A stretch of 64,000 nt of DNA from Turbatrix aceti (GCA_963969345.1 OZ017769.1:5955725-6019724), one strand, 5' to 3'. Shown: positions 15,818 to 28,610, numbered from the stretch's first letter. Numbers and translations: made by a program. The notes: generated from the letters alone by a model not told the origin.

Positions 15818-17111
15818 ATGCCTCAGGTGTCCGACTACTTACCTGTCTTCTACGGTTCTCTGAGTCTCGGATTGCACGGACTCATCCTTCACACGATTCT
15901 GTTCAGCCAACGGAAAAAAGACTTTAAAGGCTCCTTCTGGGTTTTATACGTCATCAACAGTCTGCATGGCATTGCCGGTGCTTTTTTCACCTGTGCGGTC
16001 CACAGATGCCGTCAGAATCCACTGGTCGCCTCATTTGTGCTCAATTTTCTGCCCTCCGGCGGGGTCATCCCGACCCTCGGAATGTGGGGCTTCAACATCT
16101 GCTGCGTAAACATCACGCTCGTCCTGCTGCTCATAAATTTCAACAGATTTACGGTAGTTCTCCTTCGACAGTCTTACACGGATTTTTGGCGGCGGAACAA
16201 GGTTCGCATCATTGCACCTTTTTTGGTGTTCTCCATCGTCGTCAGCAGCAACCCCATTTTCCTCGACGTCCGGATCCGCCGCGTCGAAGGTCCGAACCTG
16301 GCGTATATCTGGGATAGCACGAGGATCCTTCCTTTCTGGCAGATAAGTGGCATCCTGTTCGTCTGCATCATGCTCAGTTCTCTGCTCTCCACGATGTTCA
16401 CTGTTTACATGGTCGTCTCGCTGGTCAAACACCGGAGGACGACTGCTTCTTCTTTGCACTACGTCAAAGAAAGCGACGTCAAACTCTGCGTTTTCAGTGG
16501 CATCATGGCTTGCGTTCATTTTGGCCTTGCGGGTTGTCAGATGCTGTACTTTCTCAACCCGACTGAAGCTACATATGAGTGGATTCTCGGGTTTGAGTTT
16601 TACCTCATGGATGCTCTTATTTTTCTCCCTCCTTGGACTTTGATCTGCACGAGTGATCTTCTTCGGCGCGGATTGGTACGTTCGGGGATGACGGATGATG
16701 ACAGAACATCCAAAATGCATTTTTTTGTTTGCGAACGAACATGGAAAACTGTAAAATTATGTCCGAGAAATGAAACGAACACGAACATTTTTGACCATGT
16801 TCGCGAACAAACATCAACGAACATTAACGAATATGGTCAAACAAACATTTTTGACCATATTCGCAAACATTTTACGATATCGATAATCAACGAATAAAAT
16901 GTTCGCGATTATCAAAGTTTGATTCGTTGATAATCGCGAACGAATCAAACAAACATGTCAAAATATTAACTCAAATATAGTGTTCCTGATTGTTCGGAGA
17001 TTAAATGTTTGATTTCAGAGAACCCAGCTAGGATGCTGGTCAAAAGTGACCCCTTCGAGCGTCAGCGTGCTCTCATCCGGATCTCACGTGCACATCAGTG
17101 GCATCGCGTGA
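15818..17111 (+). CDS. Serpentine chemoreceptor 1 (Srg/Srv-like)
   Basis: Seven-TM G-protein-coupled receptor of the nematode chemosensory type, expected in the plasma membrane of sensory cilia. Two exons: 15818-16675 and 17019-17111; 316 residues. It shares with the next four genes an N-terminal TM1, an NF[NH]RFT motif at the end of TM3 (position of the DRY motif), a short extracellular segment ending YxWDxTR before TM5, KxSDVKLCVFS at the start of TM6, and LPPWTLICTS in TM7. Exon 1 (858 nt) equals the summed lengths of exons 1 and 2 of gene 3 (723+135), so the intermediate intron is cleanly absent here. The last exon encodes a 30-residue Ser-rich tail; it is assigned by the GATTTCAG acceptor and by analogy with genes 4 and 5. 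The 343-bp intron carries CGAACA-rich repeats. Confidence 0.82.
16676..17018. repeat. Repeat-rich intron: 60-bp direct repeat plus palindrome
   Basis: AACATTTTTGACCAT occurs at 16784 and again at 16844, embedded in related CGAACA-rich sequence (a 60-bp offset). A perfect 15-bp inverted pair, GTTCGCGATTATCAA at 16901-16915 and its complement at 16927-16941, is separated by 11 bp and could form a hairpin. Other introns in the array are only about 45-270 bp and lack this. Confidence 0.85.
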
Positions 17112-17338
17112 ATCAGTCGCTCCTAATTGGCTACAGGCTGCCAACTTGGTGCTACCTGACCGCTGACGTCGACGATGAGACCTGTTTAATAGTCGAGATC
17201 CCCCGAGAATTGTAGAATGGCTTGTTTGTTTGTCGCTTGTCTTAAAACCATAAAATGCCAGAGGTGATTAAAAGACTAAATTTGTGTCGAAGGTTGAGAG
17301 GAGATGTCGCGCACTATTTTAACTTAAAAGTTATAGCG

Positions 17339-18660
17339 ATGACCGGTATAATTTCGTACATCTCGTTTGTCTACTCTCTGCCCAGCGTGGCACTTCACTT
17401 TTGCATTCTCTACGTCATCCTGCTCGGCTCGAACCGGAAAAAGTTCAAAGACACTTTTTGGATATTCTACGCCATCAACAGCGTGTCGGACCTCTCCGTC
17501 GCGCTTCTGACGTGCGTGGTTCACAGATGGCGAGATGTGCCGTGGGTCGCTTGCTTCGTGCTACGGTACCTGCCTTCGAGGGGTCTGCTGCCGGCCACCG
17601 TGCTCTGGCTGTTCAACGTGGCCTGCCTGAACACGGTCTTCCTGCCCTGCCTCATCAATTTCAACCGCTTCACACTCATCTTTTTCAAAGACACTCTCTC
17701 CCGGCACAATGCTTTCTGGAAGACTTATCGTTGGCACTTTGTTATCACGCTCTTGATCGTGGAGTGCGTGTTATGCTGCAACGTTTACCTCATGGACGCC
17801 CGGATTATCCGAGTCAACAGTTCGGCACTGGTTTACAGATGGGACAGTTTGCGTCCAGTCCCATTGTTTCCGATCTGGAAACCCAGTTTTGTGCTCTGCG
17901 GTTGTCTGGTGCTAGCCACTCTCGTTTCCACAGTAATGAACATTTACCTCATGGTGTTCTTGGTCGTCTATCGTAAAAAACTGCTCAACGTACTCGTAGC
18001 TGATGCACAGAATGTCAAGTTGTGTTTTTTCAGCGGAGGAATGTTTGTTGTCAACACTGCGCACGCTGTTGGACAGGTAGGCAGGTGACGAGGGGGGGGG
18101 GATGAAACCGTAATGAATTCCAAAAAAATATAAAATTTTCACTATTTTTTTTATTTTAATTAAAAATTTTTTTGTTTCAAACACAAATTTTATGTACAAA
18201 TGCGAACAGTTTTCGTAAAATAAAAATCTCACTTTCATTTGAAAAAATAAGCTTCGAATTTTCTTTCGACTTTTTCGATCGGATTAAAATTTTGTGTTTT
18301 GGTCGGCTGTATATATGCCTTGTGTAAAGAAACAAGACCGGTTTCAGTTCATTTACACCCTAATGCCGTCACATGAAACCTACCAGGCGATCGTCGGCTA
18401 CGAAATGTACCTCCTCGACGCCGCTGTCTTTCTGCCACCCTGGGTTCTGCTTCTCACAGACAGTGCCATTTACAGGGCTTTGGTAGGTGTTAGTATTTCT
18501 CATCTCAACCGATTTCTGCTCTGGAAATTACCACAACTGTTCCTCGTAGCACTGTACAAAGCAATGCGTTGTCAGAAGGCTTTGATAATGCGAGAATTTC
18601 CTTCCACAGAGAACTAACTGCAGTTGCGATTTACGGAATCCACGCAATGCCAATGCGTAG
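17339..18660 (+). CDS. Serpentine chemoreceptor 2 (Srg/Srv-like)
   Basis: Seven-TM chemoreceptor paralogue of its neighbours, 307 residues. Exons 17339-18076, 18348-18482 and 18610-18660. The start at 17339 (MTGIISY) aligns with the N-termini of the paralogues; an in-frame ATG at 17255 would add 28 unconserved residues. Conserved landmarks: INFNRFT after TM3, YRWDS before TM5, DAQNVKLCFFSGG at TM6, FLPPWVLL in TM7. Exon 2 is 135 nt, identical in length to exon 2 of gene 3. The C-terminal exon is the least certain: a CCACAG acceptor giving a 16-residue tail with two cysteines. The 271-bp intron 1 is strongly A/T rich with a G run. Confidence 0.8.
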
Positions 18661-19132
18661 AACGATTACAAAACTCAATTGGAAGGCGTAGCTCATATTT
18701 ATTAGAGCGCCTAGCCATATAACTGCTAATAAAATTACATGGTTTTGTTTGTACACGTTAAACGATGACTAGAGTCATTCCAGCTTCGAGACCATGCACC
18801 ACTTTTTTTAGGTACTTGGTAACAACCAGAACAACCGCTATGGGCAGCCGCAGCAACGGCGACGGTCCTAAGTGTCAATTAGCCGGGCTTCCGCTACATC
18901 TACATGTCACGTCGTCGTGATTGCACGGGATGTACGCGTGGTTCAAAGTTGCCCATTTCACTCTGCTTGCACCTCTTCCTAACCTCGTATTACCTTTATC
19001 CTTGGGGAGGAGCTGTTAAAAAAGGCTGTAATTTCCGATATGCATTTACGTAGACTTGCGCTTCATCATTTGTGTTTTTTAAACGACCGTACCTAAAGAC
19101 CTAAAAACGAAAGTGTCGGTGACTGACTGACA
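18661..19132. other. Intergenic spacer within the chemoreceptor array
   Basis: 472 bp between receptors 2 and 3. It presumably contains the promoter of receptor 3; no gene, RNA or repeat recognised. Confidence 0.5.
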
Positions 19133-20162
19133 ATGCCAACTTGGGCCGATGCCATTCCTCTTTGCTACGGAATTATCAGCGTCTTGCTGCACCTCATCGT
19201 GCTCTACGTCATCCAGTTCGGTAAACTGCACAAAAAGTTTCAAACCTGTTTTTGGCACATTTACACGTGCCACAGCGTGCAGATTCTTCTCATGGTTTTT
19301 TTCTACAACCTCATACATCGTTGGCGGTCAGTGCCAATTGTGGTATATTTTGTAGCTAGGTTCATGCCGGAAAGCGGTATTGTGCCTGTTATTTTTCAAT
19401 GGGTGGGCAACGCTACGGCTCTGAATGTCATCCTACTCCCTCTCCTTATCAATTTGAATCGGTTTACCGTTGTGTTTCTGAAGCACAAGCACAATCACTT
19501 TTGGAACAACTACAACATGCGCCTCATTGTCGGCTGCTTCATGCTATCCACTCTGATGGGGGCCAATGCCTGGTTCACAGCTCCTCACGTCACTCTGAAG
19601 GAGGAAAATGAGACGTTGTCCTACGTCTGGGACGATACGAAAAAACTTCCTTTCTGGCGAATCAGTATCATGACTTTCCTGTGCATAGTCTCGTCCGCCG
19701 TGATATCATTTGCCCTGAACTGTTACATTTCCTACGCGCTCATTGTGCATCGCAAAAAGATGATCAACGAGCTCAAGATCAAGCAGAGTGACATCAAGTT
19801 GTGTTTAGTCAGCCTTCAAATGTTTGTCACAAGTTTTCTCTTGGCGCTTGTCCAGGTAAGTTTCAGCTGTTCAAATTCCCGTATCAGACGTTCTTTCAGT
19901 CGTGGTATATTCTGTCGCCAACCCAAGAAACCTACATCATAGTCATGCAGTTCCAAATCTACCTAGCAGACGCTTCCGCGTTCATACCTCCCTGGTCGCT
20001 GCTTTGCACCAGCGACATGCTACGGGAAGGTTTGGTAAGCCGGCATTTATTCGATTATGCGGTTATAACAAGGTTTGATTACAGCGTGAATTAATTTTCT
20101 TCATGCCCAAGAGACAGCAAGTCACAGTTGCACCGGTTTCGTCTGGAAGGACGATGCAGTAG
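19133..20162 (+). CDS. Serpentine chemoreceptor 3 (Srg/Srv-like)
   Basis: Seven-TM chemoreceptor, 311 residues. Exons 19133-19855 (723 nt), 19900-20034 (135 nt) and 20085-20162. Shared motifs: INLNRFTVVFLK after TM3, YVWDDTKKLPFWRIS before TM5, KQSDIKLCLVS at TM6 and FIPPWSLLCTSDML in TM7. Introns are 44 and 50 bp with good GTAAGT/GTAAGC donors. The tail exon begins CGT GAA and ends at TAG. Its first exon has exactly the same length as those of genes 4 and 5, which supports tandem duplication. The ligand is unknown. Confidence 0.85.
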
Positions 20163-20369
20163 CTGGCTTCCGCTGGCTTCGACAACGTGCGTCAGTTGAC
20201 CTAATGAACGGCGTTCTCCTATAAAGATGCTTATTTTCACCGTTGTCAGCATCTAAGAACCTTTGCCGCTGACTCTTCATATAACTGACTCTTAAACGCC
20301 ACCTGCAACAATCCTCCATTTCACTTTGAATTTCCTTTCAAGTGTTTGTTTGTTTGTTTGATTCTTCGA

Positions 20370-21484
20370 ATGGCCTTCGCCGACATCCGCTACTACCTCT
20401 CCTTGCTCTTCGGCACCAGCAGCCTGCTCTTACACATCCTCGTCTTATACGTCATCGTCCTAAGCGCGGCCCGTAAACTGTTTAGAGGCGTTTTCTGGAA
20501 AACGTACGCCCTTAACAGTCTTTATACGGTCATCATGTCTCTTCTGTACAACGTTTTGCATCGCTGGCGCACCGAGCCGCTGGTTGCTCACGTGATCCTT
20601 ACCTACCTCCCCTCTGAAGGCTTCGTGCCAACCATCTTTATGTCTGTATTTGATATAACTTGTGTTAGTCTCACCTTTACACACCTGACTATCCATTTCA
20701 ATCGTTTCACAGTTTTGTATCTCAAACAAAAGCACACATTATTCTGGAATCGGAATTATCGTCGGTTGTTGATGCTGACATTTCTGATACAAATCGCAAT
20801 CGGCAGCAACGCGTGGTTTCTGGATGTCCGCATTGTCCGTCAAGAAGTTTTCCAACTCTACAGATGGGACGGAACCCGTGAAATTCCTTATTTCAAAATG
20901 AGTGTCATTATTTTTTTCAATGCTGTTTTTTCGACTGCTGTTTCTACGATTTTGACCACGTACATCATGTATTCGCTTATATGGAACCGTAAAAGGCTTC
21001 TACACGAGTTCAAAATCAAGCAAAGCGATATAAAGCTTTGTCTTTTCAGCTCGGTCATGTTTATCGGGTATGCCGGTGTTGCGTTCTCCCAGGTAAGTAA
21101 ATGATTCTGATTTTGTGGATTTTGTGATACGAACAACGTTTTAGTTGGCTTTTGTTATGGGAGCTGCAAATGAAATGTCTTATCAGGAGATGATGACATA
21201 CCAGTCGTATTTTATCGACCTGAGCGTCTACTTGCCGCCTTGGGCGTTGCTATGCACGAGTACTTTGTTGTGGAAAGCTACGGTAAGTGACATGTCAGCG
21301 ACACTTTGATTATTATAAAACTATAATGATGTCACTTTGATTATTATCAAACTTTCAAATAACTGATTCTTTGACACTTTAGCGTTCCTTGTTATGCTGT
21401 TCGTTGGATCAGAACACCGACGGATTCGCCAGCACCGTTGTCAAGAGTCACACTGTCAATACTTCCCCGAATCTTCGACGATGA
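20370..21484 (+). CDS. Serpentine chemoreceptor 4 (Srg/Srv-like)
   Basis: Seven-TM chemoreceptor, 320 residues, and the closest relative of gene 5 (starts MAFADIRYYLS versus MAFSDVTYYIF). Exons 20370-21092 (723 nt), 21145-21282 (138 nt) and 21383-21484. Motifs: FNRFTVLYLKQKHTLFW after TM3, LYRWDGTREIPYFKMS before TM5, KQSDIKLCLFSSVMF at TM6, YLPPWALLCTSTLL in TM7. The 33-residue tail contains two Cys and a STVVKSHTVNT phosphorylatable stretch also found in gene 5. A TTTG microsatellite lies just before the ATG. An upstream in-frame ATG at 20346 would add eight residues absent from gene 5. Confidence 0.87.
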
Positions 21485-21902
21485 GATACACTATTTTTCA
21501 AGAATCATACTCTTTCATTTCTTAATATTGTTACGGTCCATTTTCCTGCGTGTGTCAAAGTATTATTACGGTCCTTCCTTTTCCCTCCCCAGAAATCTAA
21601 CCTTAGCTGGTTGTTTAAAATGTTGTTTAATGCGAGTGTTCGATGATGAGGTATAAAACTTTCCCGATACAGTTCACACCACAGACAGAAGCTACAGGGT
21701 ACTATTATAGTTTTGAAATTTATGTTCCTTCTGTACGGTGTCTATTTGTTACAATATCGGTTTCCAAGAATCTTTTACCAATACAGTCTAGTCGACAGGT
21801 AACTATTATGGAATACATAATTTGTCTCAGGCTGAGTGTTAATCGCCACCGACGCAGATTCTTTATTTTATTTTTAAAGTTGAGTCACGCTTCCAATATC
21901 CA
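21485..21902. other. Intergenic spacer, receptors 4 and 5
   Basis: 418 bp. It contains short imperfect repeats of the receptor-4 stop-codon region (TTCGACGATGAGATA near 21474, TTCGATGATGAGGTATA near 21638), possibly remnants of an earlier duplication. No gene seen. Confidence 0.5.
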
Positions 21903-22978
21903 ATGGCTTTTTCGGATGTCACCTATTACATCTTTCTGATTTTCGGCGCTAGCAGTCTGATCCTGCACATTCTCGTCCTGTTCGTCATCGTCCTCAGTCC
22001 GGCCCGTCGACTGTTCAAAGGAGAATTCTGGCAGTTGTACGCCATCAACAGTTTGTATACTGTTTTGATGTCTCTTATGTACGACGTCGCTTATCGCTGC
22101 AGGCAAAATCCGATGGTCGCGCACATAGTTCTCACCTACCTCCCTTCCGAAGGCTTTGTACCGACTCTCTTTGTTTCGCTGTTCAATATCGCTTCTATCG
22201 TCACAATCTTTACGTACCTGCTTATCAATTTCAATCGTTTCACAGTTTTGTATCTCAAACAAAAACACAACATGTTTTGGAATCGCTGCTATCTTTGGTT
22301 TCTCGCGCTCATATTCGTCCTGCAGATCGTAATAGGAAGCAACGCGTTTTTTCTGGATGTTCGCATCACCCGACCCGAAGTGCTCGAATTTTACAAATGG
22401 GACGGAACACGTAAACTTTCTTATTTCAAAATGAGTACAATAAATTTCTGCGGCGCTGTGCTTTCGACAGTTGTTTCCGTCGTGCTCAATACGTATATTG
22501 TGTATTCGCTTGTCTGGAACCGCAAGAAACTCCTAAATGAATTCAAAATCAAGCACAGCGACATAAGACTTTGTCTCTTTAGCTCGGTCATGTTTATCAG
22601 TTATTCTGGTTTAGCGTTCTCCCAGGTAAGCTTTTTATAAATAATTTTGTCAGAACTATCAATTTTGAAAATTTAGGTAGCATTCGTTTTCGGTGCCGGA
22701 AGTGAAATGTCATTCCAACAAGTGATGACCTATCAGTCGTATTTTATGGATCTGAGCCACTACATGCCTCCCTGGGCGTTGTTGGGCACTAGCACCTTAT
22801 TGCGAAGAGCTACGGTGAGTTTTGTCTTTCCTGTTAAAAAATAAATTCTGATCAACTGTTTTTTTAGTTTTCCCTGCTGCGTTGTTCGCTGGGCCGAAAC
22901 GCGACCACGCTCAACAGCACCGTGGTCAAAAGCCAAACTGCATTCCGTGAAAATACTTCCCAGAAACCTCGACAATGA
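21903..22978 (+). CDS. Serpentine chemoreceptor 5 (Srg/Srv-like)
   Basis: Seven-TM chemoreceptor, 323 residues. Exons 21903-22625 (723 nt), 22677-22814 (138 nt) and 22868-22978; introns of 51 and 53 bp. Motifs: INFNRFTVLYLKQKHNMFW, FYKWDGTRKLSYFKMS, KHSDIRLCLFSSVMF and YMPPWALLGTSTLL. The C-terminal tail shares STVVKSQT with gene 4. The array appears to end here, since no sixth copy or fragment is seen in the next 3.7 kb. Confidence 0.87.
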
Positions 22979-25900
22979 GGGGATGCATGCCTGTAATTTT
23001 GCGATATTTATCATTCGCGACACGTATTTGCAACGTTACAAGTAGTCGTCGTTCCAAAAATTAATCCATGTAGTTTACTGAAATATTTATGTTATGCAGC
23101 GATTTGTAATTCTTATTACCGCATTCTAGGTTAGTACGAAGTTGTGCCAAAATAACTGTGTGTAATAAAGATGTTGTTAAATACCTACAATTTGCACGGT
23201 AACAGCAAGTTAACCGGCAACTTGGAGGTGCCAGCAAACAAGTTGACGATTAACTTGGGTGATAACTGCAAGCGACAGTCAATAACCACATTCAGGGTAG
23301 CCAATTAATCCTGAAGTGTACGCGACCGTCGGCAAAAAAAACAGTTTACGTCTGAAAAGCACCGTCATTGACATTTGTTTTCGCCCCTGTTGAACCACAG
23401 TTTTTCACTCTAAACGTCAACTTGTTCCCAGGGGGAACAAAAAAAACAACTCTAACATGGTTTGCCAGAAAACAGAGTTCAACGGTGCCAAAATAGGGCT
23501 CATGATTCTTGCAAAAACAACGGAAACAGATAAAAAGGCATTTTGGAGAAAAATTGGCATGGTTCTGCAGCCGACGATTCCGGAATCGACGATTCACGAT
23601 TCATTGCCATTCATAAATCGTAGTTTTTTTTAAATTCAACCTTTGTGCCATAGAACAAAAAACCACAATTTTGAATGCCAGGGTAAATTGTTCCAGGTAA
23701 ACAAACTGACAGTCAAACTTAATTAGTCGGAGAAACTTTTTGTCCTTCCGTCCCCGTACTGAATGTGAATGACGTTTGCAGAATTCAGAAACCGGGAGAC
23801 GCAGAAAGGAACACATGCAGCGATGGCGCTGACGGCACGACACGCATGATGACGCCTTCATCGCCCTGGGTGAGTCGCAGTGTCGTGCTCGTCTCCGTGC
23901 AATAAATTTTTCAACTTGTCTCCGGTTGGGAGTCCAGACCGGCAAATTCCGTGAATCCACGTCAAAGCTAGTGCCGTCAACTTGTTTTTGGACATAAACA
24001 CAGACGAGTTCGTAACACAAAGAGTGCAAAACATGTTTGACACGTCATTTTGTTTTTTATCAGGTGGCAAAAATAAATATATATTTCAACGCTGGCAATA
24101 AATCCGTGGCGCGGGCGGCTTGGGCGTAACATTTCCGGAATCCGGATGTTCCTGAAGAAAGGCCGCCGAAAAAGGAAGCGCGCATATAAGTTATTTCCGT
24201 GCTTCTGTGCAACGCAAAGATCGCCTTCATAAATATTTTGTGTCCTGCGTCTCGAATTAATTTGCACACATTTTTATGGGGTAGCCCATTATCATTTATC
24301 CATTATCATGCTCAGCGTCATAGAACGACCATAGACCAGGTCACAGACATTCTTGGCACACGCGACCCCCTTCAAGCTGCCTTAAAATATGCGGATGGTG
24401 GTAATTTTCGAATTAGAGCCTGATAACACGTCGTGCACACGCTGCAGAACAATTATGGCTCGGCCCTTGAGAGCTACGTGCCGTTCTTGGCGTCTGCCGT
24501 CGTTTGCAATTATCAATTATCTGATTGTTTCCCGTTGTTCTAATGGGAATTATATACATTTTGGAACGTGTTTCAGAAGGGCAAGTGACGGGGACAAAAG
24601 GGTCAGGGGCATCTGCCGGTTGTTCAACGGTCACCAAGAATCCTATTGAAAAACTGATAACGATCCTACGCACTACCGCGTGGAAGCGTGGGACTCCCGT
24701 GTGATTATGCATGCTAACACGCACGATGCAATGATGCCAAGACATGACCGCCGTGACGCTATCGCCGGCTCCTGCATACATGAATGCCATTCGATACAAG
24801 TGCTAAGACCTTCAACCCCATTTCCGCTGCAGATAAAGTCCATGCCGCCGCTGCGGAAACAGTCTGGCGCTCGCAAATCACCGCGTGCAAACACACGCAA
24901 AACCCTACAGGCGTTTTTGGGGGGTGCCGGGGACATTAATCTCGGGCAAATAGATGGACGACCACCAGAAGCGTTTTATTTATTTTGCGCCCTGGTTCAA
25001 TATACATAAGTGCGCTTCCCCCGAGGATGGTCTAAAAGCTATGTATTTTTCGCTACGACTACGGTTGTCCTTTTCCTGCAACTCGAGTTTGTTCAATTCC
25101 TGCAACCCTTTCAAAGTACATACTGTCGCTACCGACTGGATTTTCCGCATCCTCTGCCGAGGCAGTTGACAACGACGGCAAAATGGCCATTAAGCGCCGC
25201 AAAAGCCGTTACCCACACCGTTATCCGCACCTGAAGAGCATTATCCGCCCTGACTATGAGAAGCCAAAGTTTCCCCGCCACTCGTTGACGCTGACCATCC
25301 TGAAGTGTTTGTTCTCACGCCTGTTTTTGTCAGCATAGACCGGCGAAGAGATGCTAAGGATGTGTGCTTCCAAAGAAGGAAACCAATTAACTCGAAGACG
25401 TGTTGCGTTGTGTGGCCCCTCCCAGACGTACAAAAAAAAGCCAAGAAACAACGCCAAACCCCGTAGATTGCCCTCCCTCCCCCTCGAAGGTTTCCAGCTT
25501 CCAGGTTGCTGCAAGCTTTGCTTCACGCCTCTCTCCAGCCCCATCCGGTCCCCACATAAAAGTCCAGCACATTCCGAGCCCCACGCGTAATGGCAACTTT
25601 TTTTTTTCTTCAGGATAAGCGCATGTGCGTCGTCAATTACCCCCAGATTACGCTACTGACTTGCCTAACGACTTGCTAGCGATTATCCGAGCCTGGCAGG
25701 CAGACACGTGTTGCACGAGTGCCGCTCATTTGTCTCAAATTACCACACAGATCCACGTGCTGCCGCAAAAATGCGAAAACTTGACCTGATGTTTATCCCG
25801 ATGTGCAGAGTGCTGCAGCCTGATAACTCTGTTCTGCCACGGCCACGGTTTATTGCCTTCTTATGTGTTGTCCAGAGGGCCCTGCAGAGTGAAAACAAAA

Positions 25901-26760
25901 GATGTGTCCCGTTCCGCGTACGAGTGTCTTTAGAAATCTCCAGCCCCCGGAATTGTTCATTGTTTTATCCTTCAAGTACCATCAGATTTGATTATCCCAT
26001 CAGCTCGTGCCGCTTAAAGTTTCAGCGTGTGACGTGGAAAACTTCTCAAGCGTTGCCGAAGAAGAACACTCGCGTGACTACTGCCTGCCTGTGTTGGACG
26101 GTGGTTCGATCGTTGGATCACCCGGTAGGTGGTTCGGTTCAAAATCGAAAGTCATTTCACCACCACAGGTTGATAGCCGACAACCTCTGCAGAGTATGTA
26201 TCCTATGGAAGCTACGCTACACACATTCCGGACCGCAACCGAGACTGGAAGGATAGCAGCTGTTGCCCGACGCCCGTGGCATGTCTTCCACCGGTTCCAA
26301 CAGGTTGCCCGCGTACGTATGTATGTACATTGAAGCGAGCAACTGCGCCAATGTCCAGCGGCGAGGACGTTACTCATAATCCGGCCATTTGTCGTGTGGT
26401 GCGCCCGTCGCCCCCATCCTCGTCAGGAGTTGTTGTTGTCACTCATTGTTTCTAAATACTAAATATTTCGCTTGTTCCGATAGATGTCTGGACTGATCTG
26501 ATCTTCAAAGTAGCTCGCCTGCACAAGACAGCCCCCGTGCTCGTGCCCGACGTGATTGTTTTTGTTTTTCTTTTCGCGACTCATTTTGCACCCCTGAAAT
26601 GGTGCTTGGTTCTCGATCGATTGATCGTTCGTGCCACCCTGCTTGCCTCGTGATTGATTTATAGGCCGCTATCGATTGCGAAAAAAAATCTTCTTCGGCG
26701 ATTTTTATTACGACACATTTCATCCTCTCAAATATCTAAAAATCGAATCGATTTTCAGTC
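22979..26760. other. Long intergenic region
   Basis: About 3.8 kb without a supportable gene. Frames on both strands are short, Arg/Ser/Cys-rich and without known motifs or paired splice sites. The last bases (ATTTTCAG before the ATG at 26761) are a splice acceptor of the next gene, so an upstream 5'UTR exon could lie in this stretch. Confidence 0.5.
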
Positions 26761-27497
26761 ATGGACTTTGATCCGGACCACGCAAAGTGGCAGTGCTGCT
26801 GCTGCCATCTCGCGTCGGGTCTCAAAATTCTCGCAACCAGCGAAATCTTTGCCGCTGTCATTTGCGTCGTCTACGGGGTCGTAACGTTGTCCCACGAAAT
26901 CGCAGCGCCGGAGGAAAACGACACAGACATCGCTTTTGCCATCTGCCTCATCGTAACCATGCTCATCACGATTGTCGGCTCCGGGTACCTCATCTACGGC
27001 ATCGCAAAGAACCGCGTACAGTACATGTACCCGACCCTGACCGCGAGAGTGGTGTTCATAATCTTTGTGACCGTCTTCGGCGTCAAGGAGGTCGTCGTTG
27101 ACCCTCAGGAAGAAGCGGAAGAGGGCGCTGAGCGGGGTTTTATCCGCATGATCAACGGAAAACCCGTGAGGAGCGAAGACGAGCCGCCCGTCGTCATGCG
27201 CCTCGTCTTTCTCGTCTTCGTCATGATCTTTGTCTCCATCGGCATCATGTACACCATCTACCTCGTCGTGAGGTGTATCCGCTTCGTCAAGGCTTCTGCC
27301 ACGCTCGAGCGAAGGCGAGAGTCGCTCATCATCGCCGGCCAGATAGGTAATAGCCCATTTACCTCCCCTGTCTTTGTATAGCACGCACTAACGAACTAAC
27401 TGACAAACATTTATTTCTGGACTACTCAGGAACTAACTCCACATCCATTCCAGATCCCGAATACCTCAGGCATTACAGTCATGCCAGCCAGCTCTAA
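26761..27497 (+). CDS. LAPTM-like four-TM protein of a nematode family
   Basis: Small polytopic membrane protein of 209 residues. Exons 26761-27346 and 27454-27497 (107-bp intron). It starts with a cysteine cluster (WQCCCCHL), then SGLKILATSEIF leading into TM1. Four hydrophobic segments lie at about residues 22-45, 60-83, 92-115 and 140-167. An acidic loop (EEAEEGAE) lies between TM3 and TM4, and a basic stretch follows TM4. This layout and the CCxCH-type N-terminus resemble LAPTM4/5-type lysosomal proteins and the nematode four-TM families related to them; I cannot assign a named gene. The tail DPEYLRHYSHASQL has tyrosines that could act as sorting signals (inference). ATTTTCAG ends two bases before the ATG. 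Confidence 0.78.
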
Positions 27498-28610
27498 CCC
27501 GTTCCCTTCTCCCGGTCGCACCTCGTGCCTTAACGCGCATCCTATCCTATCCTCAAACGTGCTCAAGAGAAATCAACCCAATCAAGTAATGCAAGGTGTA
27601 TTTTTATTTAAACCCAGTAAATCACATGACAAGCCATCAAAAATAAATAATCAACGTCTACGGACACTTTAAGCATCCGATGAAGACTAGATAGACCAAA
27701 TCAATCGTAATGCAGAACAGAATTTGCGCCCAATGCGAATCAGATCCCCGCGCATACATCGAAGGCTAGGACTCAGAACAGGCGTCCAGAGAACTCCGGT
27801 TGAATCCAAATCGATGGGCAGGGATCTGATTAAACTCCCAAAAATATGGGGAAGTTATAAGTAAAAAAAAAGTTACTCGTTAAAAAACAAAAGATGCGAC
27901 AAAGATGACAATTTTGTGGACAGTAGACCCAATAAGTAGAATTTTACGAAAGGGAAGAAGAATATCTCTCAACAGAGAAAGACATAATCAAAAATACAAA
28001 CGGATGAAACCCATGAGCCTGATTCTTACCTTCGAAGCTGAACTCGGCTTTTGACGGATCAGAACGTGTCGAAACAGGAAACAGACAAGATCAGCAGCGG
28101 CCAACGATCGGATAAATCCGACCGAAATGGCCTAACCCATTTGGCCACTCTCCGTAGTGCCAAACGGCCACGGTATTTCGCCTGGAAAAAAACAGTGTTT
28201 CGTGTATCGTAAAACATGCGGAAACAATAAAGCGACACAAAAAAACGTATTTTTGGCCTGATAACAAAGCGTAACCTCCGGCACCGATGCCTACCGTACC
28301 ACCCCGATAATTACGTTTATTGCATTATTAAAAAATACACGAAAAGGTCAAGAAAACATGGCAAAAAAAAACAAAAGCTTGTCCATTTTTGGAGCAAAAA
28401 AATTCATCAATACTGACTTTTAACCGCTGCCCGCAGCATGCGTTCCACTGCCCGATTCGCAGTGCACGTCATCAAGCGTGTGCGGGACAATTCTAGAATG
28501 TTTTTCACCGTGAAATTTCCCCTCGAGGGCTGTCTTTTTCCGAGGCTGCTGCCGTGTCAGGTGATTCCTCTTTTAGCCAGAAGCATTGTTTTTTTTTTGC
28601 AGGACCCAAG
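27498..28610. other. Intergenic region upstream of SPCS1
   Basis: 1.1 kb, increasingly A-rich toward SPCS1. A short frame from 28438 ends inside the SPCS1 5' exon and has no family match. The TTTTTTTTGCAG acceptor at 28591-28602 precedes the SPCS1 ATG by eight bases. No RNA gene recognised. Confidence 0.5.

Noticed and set aside
25708..26333. Plus-strand frames in the 23-26.7 kb gap
   Set aside because: Composition and lack of splice partners or motifs argue against coding.
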